Notes: a model not told the origin generated them from the sequence alone. Counted from the first letter of the stretch, positions 42,045-50,097 are shown. The stretch: DNA of 64,000 nt from Prevotella sp. (GCA_017459445.1 JAFUDJ010000022.1:1-64000), one strand, 5' to 3'. Program-made: numbers and translations.

Positions 42045-44062
42045 AGAAGTTTCTCTATAGCATAGCCCTCGTGCTGACCGCCATGGCAGCACAGGCACAG
42101 ACACTGAACGTGGCGACGGGAGGCATCACCTACCAGTTCCCCGCCACTCAGACGGGTGAGATGACGTTCAACGGCGGCAGCCAGCTGACCATTCTCAACA
42201 AGACGTACAACCTGAACGAGATTACCAGCATGTGGACCGACGAGACGAAAGTCACCGACAACGAGGTGAAGGTCGTCTATAGCGGCAGCGAGGCACTGGT
42301 CTATGTGGCCGGCAACGTGGCACAGTACGTGGATGTCGCCGTCAGCAATGCCCACGTCACCATTGCACAGAGTGCCGACCTGACCAACGACCTCATCAAA
42401 GCCGGCGAGGCTCCCGAGATAGAATACTCGCTGAGCGGCAGCAGCACGGACGGTTCGTTCAACATGTCGGGCTCGGCCAAGGCCACCGTCAACCTGAACG
42501 GTCTGACGCTGACCAACCCCACAGGCGCCCCCATCAACATCACCAACGGCAAGCGCATCGCCGTGAGCGTGAAGAAGGGTACTACCAATACGCTGACTGA
42601 CGGTGCCGAGAGCACCGCCAAGGGCTGTCTCTACTGCAAGGGACACCTGGAGCTGAAGGGTAAGGGCGAGCTGAACGTCTATGCCTACGGCAGTGCGGCA
42701 CACGGCATCAAGAGCGGCGACTACACGGAGATGAAGAACTGTACGGTGAACATCCTCAAGGCCACGAAGGACGGCCTGTCGTGCAACGAGTACTTCCTGA
42801 TGACCAGCGGTACGCTGAACATCAGCGGCACGGGCGACGACGGCATCCAGTGCGACATCGACAACGACGAGGGAACACCCATTGCAGCCAGTGACGCTGC
42901 CGAGGGTGGCCACGAGGACGAGGACACGGGTAACATGTACTTCGAGGGCGGCACCATTACCATCAGCGTGACGGCCGACGCCGCCAAGGGCATCAAGGCC
43001 AACGGCGACATCTACGTCAGCGAGCCGGACGAGGCTACCCCGCTGACCGTCACCGTCAGCACCACTGGCGGCGGCGTGTGGGACAGCACCAACAAGAAGA
43101 CCAAGGCTTCAGCCGGCATGGGCGCCGACGGCAAGATGGAAATCAGCGGCGGTACGCTGAACCTGACCAGCACGGGTGCCGGCGGAAAGGGCATCAGCGT
43201 GGACGGCACGATGGACATCAGCGGCGGCAACATCACCATCAGCACCAGCGGCAACGCCGTGGGAGCATCGTCGAACGGTACGCTGACTACCATCACCAGC
43301 TCGCAGACACTGGACCGCTACAGCAGCGACTACAAGTCGTCGCCCAAGGGCATCAAGGCTGACGGCAACATGGTCATCAGCGGCGGCACCATCAAGGTCA
43401 CGACGACAGGCGTCGGCGGTGAGGGCATCGAGACCAAGGGCACGCTGAACATCACGGGTGGACAAATCTACGTCGATGCCTTAGACGACGGCATCAACTC
43501 CAGCAGCACCATGACCATCTCGGGCGGCTACGTCTACTCACGAGGCTCCGCGAACGACGGACTGGATGCTAACGACAACCTCTACATCAAGGGCGGAGTG
43601 GTCTTTGCCGTAGGAGCCGGCGGTGCAGAGAAGAGCATTGATGCCTTGGAGGGTAAGAAACTCTACATCCAGGGCGGTACCGTCATTGCCATCTGCGACT
43701 TAGAGAGCGGTGCCAGCATCACGAACGGCACCTGCAAGTACACCACGTCATGGGACGGCCAGAGCTGGTACGCCCTCTACAACGGCGGCACACTCGTAGC
43801 AGCCTTCAAGACTCCCACCAAGTCCACATCCGGCGGCGGTGGTGGCGGCTGGGGAGACCCCGGCGGCGGTGGTGGCAGCCAAAGCCAGAAGCTCATCGTC
43901 TACACGTCGTCGACACCGACGCTGTATAAGAGCATCACCGTCACGGACGGCACCAGCTACTGCGACGGCATGCTGAACATCGACGGCACCGTCAGCGGCA
44001 ACACCAGCGCCAACCTCGTAACACTTAGCAACTACTCAAGCGGTAGTAGCTGGGGATGGTAA
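42041..44062 (+). CDS. Second Cthe_2159-like carbohydrate-binding beta-helix protein
   Basis: 673 aa. Signal peptide ending MAAQAQ without lipobox. The first 80 residues resemble the preceding small protein's domain (TYQFPATQTGEMTFNGGSQLTILNKTYNL). Then come the same beta-helix coils as in the protein at 39743 (INITNGKRIAVSVKKGTTNTLTDG, LELKGKGELNVYAYGSAAHGIKSGD, TLNISGTGDDGIQCD, KMEISGGTLNLTSTGAGGKGISVDG). A Gly/Trp/Asp-rich hinge (SGGGGGGWGDPGGGGGSQ) precedes a short C-terminal domain. It lacks the lipid anchor of its paralogue, so one may be surface-anchored and the other released or assembled onto it. Confidence 0.83.
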   Translation: MKKFLYSIALVLTAMAAQAQTLNVATGGITYQFPATQTGEMTFNGGSQLTILNKTYNLNEITSMWTDETKVTDNEVKVVYSGSEALVYVAGNVAQYVDVAVSNAHVTIAQSADLTNDLIKAGEAPEIEYSLSGSSTDGSFNMSGSAKATVNLNGLTLTNPTGAPINITNGKRIAVSVKKGTTNTLTDGAESTAKGCLYCKGHLELKGKGELNVYAYGSAAHGIKSGDYTEMKNCTVNILKATKDGLSCNEYFLMTSGTLNISGTGDDGIQCDIDNDEGTPIAASDAAEGGHEDEDTGNMYFEGGTITISVTADAAKGIKANGDIYVSEPDEATPLTVTVSTTGGGVWDSTNKKTKASAGMGADGKMEISGGTLNLTSTGAGGKGISVDGTMDISGGNITISTSGNAVGASSNGTLTTITSSQTLDRYSSDYKSSPKGIKADGNMVISGGTIKVTTTGVGGEGIETKGTLNITGGQIYVDALDDGINSSSTMTISGGYVYSRGSANDGLDANDNLYIKGGVVFAVGAGGAEKSIDALEGKKLYIQGGTVIAICDLESGASITNGTCKYTTSWDGQSWYALYNGGTLVAAFKTPTKSTSGGGGGGWGDPGGGGGSQSQKLIVYTSSTPTLYKSITVTDGTSYCDGMLNIDGTVSGNTSANLVTLSNYSSGSSWGW

Positions 44063-44083
44063 CACCTTAGGATATACGCTTCT

Positions 44084-45271
44084 ATGAACTGGCTCAAGCA
44101 ACAGTCACGACAGGAGAACCTGATGTACTTAGTCATGTGGGGCATGCTCTTCGCAGCCCCCATGCTAAGTCTCTACATCCGTTCGGCCAGCAATGCCGAC
44201 ATCGACTTCCAGTGGTGGGAGGTGTTCCTGGTGTGGCGACAGTTCGCCGTCTACCTCCTGCTCTTCCTCGTCCACAACTACCTGCTGGCACCGCTGCTGG
44301 TGTACAGTCAGAAGCGGCTCCTGTACTTTACGGCCATCGCCGCCATCGTGGCGGCCTTCGTGCTCTACCAGTGCAATGCCCGTCCTGACGGCATGCGCCA
44401 CGGACCTCACCACATGGAGCACTTCGAGCGGATGGCTGGCGACAGGCACGGCGACGGAATGATGCCGCCGGACATGGAAGGACAGAATCATGGGGACAGG
44501 TTGCTTGATTCTGGTCAGAATCATGAACCAGTCCCCGTGATTCCCCACCACCGCAAGCACATGCCGCCTGCCGTCATCGGCGAGCACGACATCGTGGCCA
44601 CCGTGGTGCTCATCCTCATGCTGGGCATGAACATCGGCATCAAGCTGTTCTTCAAGACGCGCAACGACCAGAAGAAACTCGTAGAACTGGAGAAGGAGAA
44701 CCTGCACCAGCAACTGGAATATCTGAAGTACCAGATTAACCCGCACTTCTTCATGAACACGCTCAACAACATCCATGCACTGGTCGACATCGACGCCGAA
44801 AAGGCCAAGACGACCATCGTGGAACTGTCGAAGATGATGCGCTTCATCCTCTACGAGGGCAACAAGAACGGCGTATCCCTCACCCGCGAGTTCGACTTCA
44901 TCCGCAACTACATCACGCTGATGCGGCTGCGCTATACCGACAAGGTGAAAATCACGGTCGACCTGCCCGCCGAAGTTCCCGACAGGACGGTGCCGCCGCT
45001 GATGCTCATCAGTTTCATCGAGAACGCCTTCAAGCACGGCATCAGCTACCAGCGACCGTCGTTCATCGACGTCAGGGTGACCATTGAGGACAACCGCCTG
45101 CACTTCACCTGCCACAACTCGAAGGCCGACAAGTCGAATGAGGAACGGGGCGGCGTAGGACTCGCCAATGTCAAGCAACGCTTAGAATTGCTCTTTGACA
45201 GCAACTACACGCTAAACATCAACGACCAGCCCGACACCTACCACGTCGAACTCACCATCCCACTGGCTTAA
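44084..45271 (+). CDS. LytS/YehU-type sensor histidine kinase
   Basis: 395 aa. About four membrane helices occupy residues 15-180, interrupted by a His/Gly/Met/Asp-rich periplasmic or loop segment (HGPHHMEHFERMAGDRHGD), part of which is encoded by an inserted palindrome. The His_kinase domain begins LEYLKYQINPHFFMNTLNNIHALVD, with the phospho-accepting His in NPHFF. The ATPase domain shows PPLMLISFIENAFKHGI (N box) and RGGVGLANVKQRLELLF (G box). Normally such kinases are followed directly by a LytTR regulator; here the regulator is at 46355, about 1.1 kb further on. It lies 21 bp after the second beta-helix gene, which suggests a role in controlling that operon. Confidence 0.9.
   Translation: MNWLKQQSRQENLMYLVMWGMLFAAPMLSLYIRSASNADIDFQWWEVFLVWRQFAVYLLLFLVHNYLLAPLLVYSQKRLLYFTAIAAIVAAFVLYQCNARPDGMRHGPHHMEHFERMAGDRHGDGMMPPDMEGQNHGDRLLDSGQNHEPVPVIPHHRKHMPPAVIGEHDIVATVVLILMLGMNIGIKLFFKTRNDQKKLVELEKENLHQQLEYLKYQINPHFFMNTLNNIHALVDIDAEKAKTTIVELSKMMRFILYEGNKNGVSLTREFDFIRNYITLMRLRYTDKVKITVDLPAEVPDRTVPPLMLISFIENAFKHGISYQRPSFIDVRVTIEDNRLHFTCHNSKADKSNEERGGVGLANVKQRLELLFDSNYTLNINDQPDTYHVELTIPLA
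44485..44543 (+). repeat. REP-like nested palindrome inside the sensor kinase gene
   Basis: GAATCATGGGGACAGGTT (44485-44502) is inverted as AACCAGTCCCCGTGATTC (44526-44543) with two mismatches, around an inner GATTCTG/CAGAATC stem. The GGGGACAGGTT core is like the REP sequences associated with RAYT transposases. The element keeps the frame and encodes NHGDRLLDSGQNHEPVPV in a hydrophilic loop. A relative of the outer arm (CTTGATTCTCCCCATGATTC) occurs at 45487-45506. Confidence 0.75.
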
Positions 45272-45277
45272 GGCGTT

Positions 45278-45654
45278 TTTTATCCTTCCATCCTTCCAAC
45301 CTGCACCGAAGAATCAAAGGAAATCAAGGGAATCAGGAGAGTGTGTCATCATTAACAACAACGGATTTTACGGATTAAACGGATTTACCAAGTGTCTGAT
45401 TTTCAGTATGACTTTAATCCGTTTAATCCGTAAAATCCGTTGTTTTTATAGATATAGCTGTGTTTTGACACACATCCTTGTCCACCTTGATTCTCCCCAT
45501 GATTCTTTAGGAGTACAAGGAATACCAATTACTGGGACTCGGAGTCCGGGTAGCCCGGACTCCGAGTCCCAGATACACGTACCGATTTTTGGTACTTTAG
45601 TTAAAATTCCTAAAATCCGGCCTTGGTGCAGGATGGAGGGTTGGAAGGATAAAA
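45278..45654. repeat. Nested palindromic intergenic element, 377 bp
   Basis: Three nested inverted pairs are present. The outer arms 45278-45311 and 45621-45654 (TTTTATCCTTCCA... and ...TGGAAGGATAAAA). The middle arms are about 45311-45350 and 45467-45510 (GAATCA..., GTGTGTCA / TGACACAC, ...TGATTC). The inner arms 45357-45385 and 45416-45444 are 29 bp and perfect, built on ACGGATTAAACGGATT. An extra perfect hairpin is at 45532-45572. No gene inside. It separates the sensor kinase from the toxin-antitoxin pair and the regulator. Confidence 0.85.
45532..45572. repeat. Perfect 19-bp hairpin whose arms are themselves palindromic
   Basis: CTGGGACTCGGAGTCCGGG (45532-45550) and its exact complement at 45554-45572 with a 3-base loop TAG. 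Each arm contains GGACTC-G-GAGTCC, so either one long stem or two small hairpins can form. Confidence 0.9.
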
Positions 45655-45679
45655 TTGCAAACGAAAAAGTAGTAAAAAA

Positions 45680-45711
45680 TTTGGAGTTATTAATTATATT
45701 GTCTAACTTTG
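45680..45711 (+). promoter_or_regulatory. Promoter of the second toxin-antitoxin module
   Basis: TTTG (45680-45683) and TAACTTTG (45704-45711) are 20 bp apart. The leader is about 15-20 nt. It may now also drive the LytTR regulator located 12 bp after the toxin. Confidence 0.65.
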
Positions 45712-45731
45712 CACCAAACAATATTGAAACT

Positions 45732-46037
45732 ATGGAAGATAAAAGGTATCCAGTTTTTGAAGAAGAGGAAGGCACAGGCATGTGCTGTGAACCTGCTGTT
45801 GGCTACGCAGCGACAGGTAGTGGGTATGCAAACACTGTGGCTAATCTGGAAGAGACAGGTTTATACATACCCATTGGCAAACTGGGCTTTTATACAGAAG
45901 ACCCAGATGTCTTTGAGGCTCGAATTGCCGAGATAGAGGCTGACGTTGAACGAGCTGAGCAGGGGGACGAAAGTAGCTGGCTAACTGCCGAAGAATTTGA
46001 TTTAGAGCTGAGGGAAGAATTTCCATGGTTACGATAA
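45732..46037 (+). CDS. Putative antitoxin of the second ParE-type module
   Basis: 101 aa from the ATG at 45732; the in-frame start further upstream would read through the palindromic element and the promoter, so it is rejected. The protein is acidic: MEDKRYPVFEEEEGTGMCC, GLYIPIGKLGFYTEDPDVFEARIAEIEADVERAEQGD and an end FDLELREEFPWLR. Like the antitoxin at 28636 it ends in W-[FL]-R and overlaps its toxin by exactly 13 bp, but otherwise the two antitoxins differ. The central YIPIGKLGFYTEDPDVFEARI is suggestive of a degenerate DNA-binding or dimerisation segment. Identity as antitoxin rests mainly on gene order. Confidence 0.65.
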   Translation: MEDKRYPVFEEEEGTGMCCEPAVGYAATGSGYANTVANLEETGLYIPIGKLGFYTEDPDVFEARIAEIEADVERAEQGDESSWLTAEEFDLELREEFPWLR

Positions 46038-46342
46038 GGTGGAATAAGAAAGCAAGGCGTTTGTTTCGCGAACATATCATATATGCTCGAGCTGAATTTG
46101 GCGAAGAAACGGCCTTACGCTGGTATCGGCAAATAAGCAATATCGAAGACAGATTACGTCATCATCCAGAATCGTATGCCCAAGAACACTTGATAGTCAA
46201 GAGTCATGTCTATCGTTCAGCCGTCATCATGGGAAGGTTTAAAATAGTTCATTTTTATACTCCATCTTCCAATACTGTTCGTATCGTAGACATTTGGGAC
46301 ATGCGAATGAGTCCAGAAAATCTGAAACGAAGAATAAAATAA
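46025..46342 (+). CDS. ParE/RelE-family toxin (second copy)
   Basis: 105 aa, basic. Same architecture as the toxin at 28884: IRWNKKARRLFREHIIYARAEFG, RWYRQISNIEDRLRHHPESYAQE, SAVIMGRFKIVHFYTP and VRIVDIWDMRMSPENLKRRIK. The shared W-D-M-R-x-S-P end and the position of the long helix mark them as paralogues. The regulator gene begins 12 bp downstream. Confidence 0.8.
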   Translation: MVTIRWNKKARRLFREHIIYARAEFGEETALRWYRQISNIEDRLRHHPESYAQEHLIVKSHVYRSAVIMGRFKIVHFYTPSSNTVRIVDIWDMRMSPENLKRRIK

Positions 46343-46354
46343 TCACTACGCTGT

Positions 46355-47074
46355 ATGATTAGATGCATAGCCATTGACGACGAGCCACTGGCGCTCCAGC
46401 AGATAGCCGCCTACATCGGGAAGGTGCCTTTCCTGAAACTGGCTGCCCAGTGCCAGAGCGCCATCGAGGCACGCCAGTTTCTCGAACAGAACACGGTGGA
46501 TGCCGTCTTCTGCGACATCAACATGCCCGACCTGAACGGCATGGACTTTGTGAAATCGCTGGCGGTGCCGCCCCTCATCGTCTTCACCACCGCATACGCG
46601 GAATATGCCATCGAGGGCTTCAAGGTTGCTGCCGTCGACTATCTGCTGAAACCCTTTGGCATGCAGGACTTCCTGCGGGCAGCCAACCGGCTGAAGGAGC
46701 GGATGGCCCCCTCCAACATTCCCCAACGGGAGGAGGCTCCGGGCGACGACACCATCTTCCTGAAAACAGAGTATCGCATCGTGAAGGTCAGCATCAGCGA
46801 CATCCGCTATGTGGAGGCCATGAGCGAGTATCTGAAGGTGTTCGTAGAGGGCGATGCCAAGCCCATCATCACCCTGCTCTCCATGAAGAAGCTGGAGGAA
46901 CGGCTGCCCGACTGTTTCATGCGCATCCACCGTTCGTACATCATCAATCTGAACAAGATTCAGGAAGTCAACAAGAACCGCGTCATCATGGATGCCGACA
47001 CCTACCTGCCCATCGGCGACATGTACAAAGACGCGTTCCAGAAATACCTTGACACGAAATTTATCGGGAAATAA
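46355..47074 (+). CDS. LytTR-type response regulator
   Basis: 239 aa. Receiver domain: IAIDDEPLALQQIAAYI, phospho-accepting D54 in VFCDINMPDLNG, Thr in VFTTAYAEYA, and Lys in VDYLLKPFG. The C-terminal LytTR DNA-binding domain: IFLKTEYRIVKVSISDIRYVEAMSEYLKVF, LLSMKKLEERLPDCFMRIHRSYIINLNKI and VIMDADTYLPIGDMYKDAF. It is the natural partner of the LytS-type kinase at 44084. The 1.1-kb interval with a palindrome and a toxin-antitoxin pair probably arose by insertion, since such genes are usually adjacent. Confidence 0.9.
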   Translation: MIRCIAIDDEPLALQQIAAYIGKVPFLKLAAQCQSAIEARQFLEQNTVDAVFCDINMPDLNGMDFVKSLAVPPLIVFTTAYAEYAIEGFKVAAVDYLLKPFGMQDFLRAANRLKERMAPSNIPQREEAPGDDTIFLKTEYRIVKVSISDIRYVEAMSEYLKVFVEGDAKPIITLLSMKKLEERLPDCFMRIHRSYIINLNKIQEVNKNRVIMDADTYLPIGDMYKDAFQKYLDTKFIGK

Positions 47075-47118
47075 AGAAATTTTTCTTTCCTGCGCGTACA
47101 TTATTCATAAATAATTTG

Positions 47119-47126
47119 TATCTTTG
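47119..47126 (+). promoter_or_regulatory. -7 box for the cysteine desulfidase-like gene
   Basis: TATCTTTG, 35 bp before the ATG at 47161. Confidence 0.6.
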
Positions 47127-47160
47127 TGGGCAAATAGCTAACCTGTACTAACCATAACAC

Positions 47161-48444
47161 ATGATAGACCAAGAAACGCGCAACCGCATCATCGCCCTGA
47201 TACACGAGGAGGTAGTACCCGCCATAGGTTGTACTGAGCCGATGTGCGTAGCGCTCTGCACAGCCCGCGCCACGGAGCTGTTAGGACAGCGCCCCGAGCG
47301 CATCGACGCCTGGCTGAGCGGCAACATCATCAAGAACGCCATGGGCGTCGGCATTCCCGGCACAGGCATGACAGGACTGCCCATCGCCATGGCCCTGGGA
47401 GCCTTGATAGGCAAGAGTGAATACCAGCTGGAGGTGCTGAAAGACCTGACGCCCGAAGCCTTGGAGGACGGTAAGCGCTACCTTGAAGAAGGGCGCATCC
47501 ATATCTACCTGAAGGAACACATCACGGAAAAGCTGTATGCCGAGGTGACATGCCACGCCGGCGACCGTCAGGCCACTGCCGTCATTGCCGGCGGCCATAC
47601 CCGCTTCATTGAGCAGCCCATCAACCAGCCCATCAGCCCCATAAGTCCCATCAACCCCACAAGCCCTACAAGCCCCATACCCCTTAACATGCGCCTCGTC
47701 TACGACTTCGCCACCACGGCTCCCCTGGACGAAATCAGCTTCATCGAGGAAGCCCGCCACTACAACATGAATGCCGCCCGCGAAGCGCTGAAGGGCAACT
47801 ACGGCCACAACCTGGGCAAGACCATCGACCGTCCGCTGTCGAAAGGCATCTTCGGCAACAGCATCTACTCGCATATCATTGCACGCACGGCATCAGCTTG
47901 CGATGCCCGCATGGGCGGTGCCATGATTCCCGTCATGTCCAATTCGGGCAGCGGCAACCAGGGCATCTGCGCCACCAACCCCGTCTGCGTCTATGCCAAG
48001 GAGAACGAAAACACCCGCGAAGAGCTTATCCGCGCCCTGATGCTCAGCCATCTGACGGCCATCTACATCAAGCAGTCGCTCGGCAAGCTGTCGGCCCTCT
48101 GCGGCTGTGTGGTGGCCTCTATCGGCAGCAGCGTGGGCATCACCTACCTCATGGGCGGCGACTACGAGCACGTATGCCGCTCGGTGAAGAACATGATAGC
48201 CAACCTCACCGGCATGATATGCGACGGTGCCAAGCCCTCGTGCTCGCTGAAAATCACGTCGGGCGTCTCTACGGCCGTGCTCTCTGCCCTGCTGTCCATG
48301 GAGGGAAAGTGTGTCAGCAGCAACGAAGGCATCGTCGACGAGTGTGTCGACCGCTCCATCCATAACCTGACCAGCATCGGAGCCAACGGCATGGGGCCCA
48401 CCGACGACATGGTACTCAGCATCATGACTGGCAAGAGCTGCTGA
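47161..48444 (+). CDS. UPF0597/CyuA-like protein (probable L-cysteine desulfidase or L-serine dehydratase alpha-like)
   Basis: 427 aa. Family blocks: EEVVPAIGCTEPMCVALCTARA, GNIIKNAMGVGIPGTGMTGLPIAMALGAL, IFGNSIYSHIIARTASACDARMGG, IPVMSNSGSGNQGICATNPV, LSALCGCVVASIGSSVGITYLMGGD, NMIANLTGMICDGAKPSCSLKI and GMGPTDDMV. The conserved cysteines are those expected to hold an iron-sulfur cluster. Members break down L-cysteine to pyruvate, ammonia and sulfide. A proline/serine-rich loop QPINQPISPISPINP... encoded by a nonamer array is inserted between the two halves and is atypical. 64 bp precede the aldehyde dehydrogenase gene. Confidence 0.85.
   Translation: MIDQETRNRIIALIHEEVVPAIGCTEPMCVALCTARATELLGQRPERIDAWLSGNIIKNAMGVGIPGTGMTGLPIAMALGALIGKSEYQLEVLKDLTPEALEDGKRYLEEGRIHIYLKEHITEKLYAEVTCHAGDRQATAVIAGGHTRFIEQPINQPISPISPINPTSPTSPIPLNMRLVYDFATTAPLDEISFIEEARHYNMNAAREALKGNYGHNLGKTIDRPLSKGIFGNSIYSHIIARTASACDARMGGAMIPVMSNSGSGNQGICATNPVCVYAKENENTREELIRALMLSHLTAIYIKQSLGKLSALCGCVVASIGSSVGITYLMGGDYEHVCRSVKNMIANLTGMICDGAKPSCSLKITSGVSTAVLSALLSMEGKCVSSNEGIVDECVDRSIHNLTSIGANGMGPTDDMVLSIMTGKSC
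47615..47681 (+). repeat. Nonamer array AGCCCCATA-like, about seven units, inside the CyuA-like gene
   Basis: Degenerate 9-bp units such as AGCCCCATA, AGTCCCATC and AGCCCTACA encode alternating P-I/N/T-S residues in frame. Related in sequence to the nonamer arrays at 23711 and 63304. Confidence 0.8.
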
Positions 48445-48508
48445 GCGACCGCCAAGAACTGAACCAGAGACTTGTAACATAATACACTAAAATTAAAACA
48501 AACTACGT

Positions 48509-49948
48509 ATGAAAGACTTAAGAATGTACATTGACGGCCAGTTCTGCCAAGCATCGGACGGCCAGTGGATTGACGTGTTGAACCCCTCGACGGAGGAAGT
48601 CATCTCCCGTCAGCCCAACGGAACCATTGAGGATGTGAACCGTGCACTGGACGCTGCCCGCGCCGCACAGAAGCAGTGGGCCAAGACACCCGCCATCGAG
48701 CGCGCCGCCTGGCTGAAGAAGCTGGCTAACGGCATCCGCGAGCGCCGCGAAGAATTCATCGACATCATCATGCGCGAACAGGGCAAGACGCTGACATGGG
48801 CTACCGTCGAGGTGGATGTCACAGCAGAGTATTTTGACTACATGGCATCGTTCGCACGCCACATCGAGGGAGAGATTATTCCCAGCGACCGTCCCAATGA
48901 GACCATCTTCCTGTCGAAGAAACCCATTGGCGTCGTGGCAGGCATTCTGCCGTGGAACTTCCCCTTCTTCCTCATTGCCCGCAAGGCCGGTGCTGCGCTC
49001 ATTGCCGGTTGCACCATCGTCATCAAGCCGAGTCAGCTGACGCCGGAGAACTGTACCGTGTTCGGCGAGGTCGTGGATAAGGTAGGGCTGCCCAAAGGCG
49101 TCATCAACATCGTAACGGGTAAGGGAAGCGTCATCGGCAACGAGATGGCTGGAAGCCCGAAGATTGACATCGTCAGCGTCACGGGTTCCGTAGGTGCCGG
49201 CGAGAGCATCATGGCTGCCGCCTCGAAGAACATCACCAAGGTGTCGTTAGAGCTGGGCGGCAAGGCTCCTGCCATCGTCTGCAAGGATGCCGACCTGGAG
49301 AAGGCAGCCCAGTGGATTGTCGACAGCCGCATCGGTAACAACGGCCAAATCTGCAACAACGCTGAGCGTGTCTATGTGCAGAAGGAGGTTAAGGCTGAGT
49401 TCACCAAGATTCTCGTTGAGAAGATGAAGGCCGTCAAGGTTGGCGACGTCTGCAAGGACCACAGCGTCGACATGGGTCCGCTGGTAGAGGCTCGTGCACT
49501 GGAGAGCGTGACGGAGAAGGTGGAGCGCGCCATCAAGCAGGGTGCCAAACTGCTGTGCGGCGGCCACCGCGTCGGCGAAAAAGGCTACTTCTATGCCGCC
49601 ACCGTGCTCGACGACTGCCGTCAGGACATGGACATCATCCACGAGGAGACCTTCGGCCCCGTCATCCCATTGGTAGAGTTCGACACCATCGAGCAGGCCA
49701 TCCAGTATGCCAACGACTGTGAGTACGGCTTGGCATCGTCGGTCTTCACCAAGGACATCGACACCGCAGCCCGTGTGGCCCGCGAGCTGGAGTTCGGCGA
49801 GACCTACATCAACCGCGAGCACTTCGAGGCCATGCAGGGCTTCCATGCCGGCGTGAAGAAGAGCGGCATTGGCGGTGCCGACGGCAAGCACGGCATTGAG
49901 GAATACCTCGTCACCCATGTCACCTACCTTGACACTTGGTACAAGTAA
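48509..49948 (+). CDS. aldA: Aldehyde dehydrogenase (lactaldehyde/glycolaldehyde dehydrogenase type)
   Basis: NAD-dependent oxidation of short hydroxy-aldehydes, for example L-lactaldehyde from fucose or rhamnose degradation. 479 aa. Motifs: VLNPSTEEVISRQPNG, GVVAGILPWNFPFFLIARKAGAALIAGCTIVIKPSQ, SVTGSVGAGESIM, VSLELGGKAPAIVCKDADLEKA, the active-site cysteine in SRIGNNGQICNNAERVYV, and HEETFGPVIPLVEFD. Similarity in length and motif spelling to E. coli AldA supports the symbol; the exact substrate is not certain. The last ten codons (HVTYLDTWYK and stop) are duplicated twice more directly downstream. Confidence 0.85.
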   Translation: MKDLRMYIDGQFCQASDGQWIDVLNPSTEEVISRQPNGTIEDVNRALDAARAAQKQWAKTPAIERAAWLKKLANGIRERREEFIDIIMREQGKTLTWATVEVDVTAEYFDYMASFARHIEGEIIPSDRPNETIFLSKKPIGVVAGILPWNFPFFLIARKAGAALIAGCTIVIKPSQLTPENCTVFGEVVDKVGLPKGVINIVTGKGSVIGNEMAGSPKIDIVSVTGSVGAGESIMAAASKNITKVSLELGGKAPAIVCKDADLEKAAQWIVDSRIGNNGQICNNAERVYVQKEVKAEFTKILVEKMKAVKVGDVCKDHSVDMGPLVEARALESVTEKVERAIKQGAKLLCGGHRVGEKGYFYAATVLDDCRQDMDIIHEETFGPVIPLVEFDTIEQAIQYANDCEYGLASSVFTKDIDTAARVARELEFGETYINREHFEAMQGFHAGVKKSGIGGADGKHGIEEYLVTHVTYLDTWYK

Positions 49949-50028
49949 GCCACCATGTCAGCTACCTCGACATTTGGTACAAGTAAGCCACCATGTCAGC
50001 TACCTCGACACTTGGTACGGGTAAGCGA
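49917..50028 (+). repeat. 38-bp tandem duplication of the aldA 3' end, about 2.9 copies
   Basis: Copies start at 49917, 49955 and 49993. Each encodes, in its own frame, HV[TS]YLD[TI]WY[KG] followed by TAA. Differences between copies include a silent change (CTT to CTC) and conservative replacements. Confidence 0.9.
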
Positions 50029-50059
50029 AAAGTTCATGCACAGCAGATGTGCTACCTAT

Positions 50060-50097
50060 AAAGAAAGAGGTTCCGAAGAATCGGAACCTCTTTCTTT
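50060..50097. terminator. Bidirectional terminator between aldA and tRNA-Val
   Basis: Perfect 17-bp stem (AAAGAAAGAGGTTCCGA with its complement) and a 4-base loop AGAA; T-rich tails on both strands. Confidence 0.85.

Noticed and set aside
45408..45731. Upstream extension of the second antitoxin
   Set aside because: Translation would pass through the palindrome and the promoter; the ATG at 45732 lies correctly 20 bases after the -7 box.
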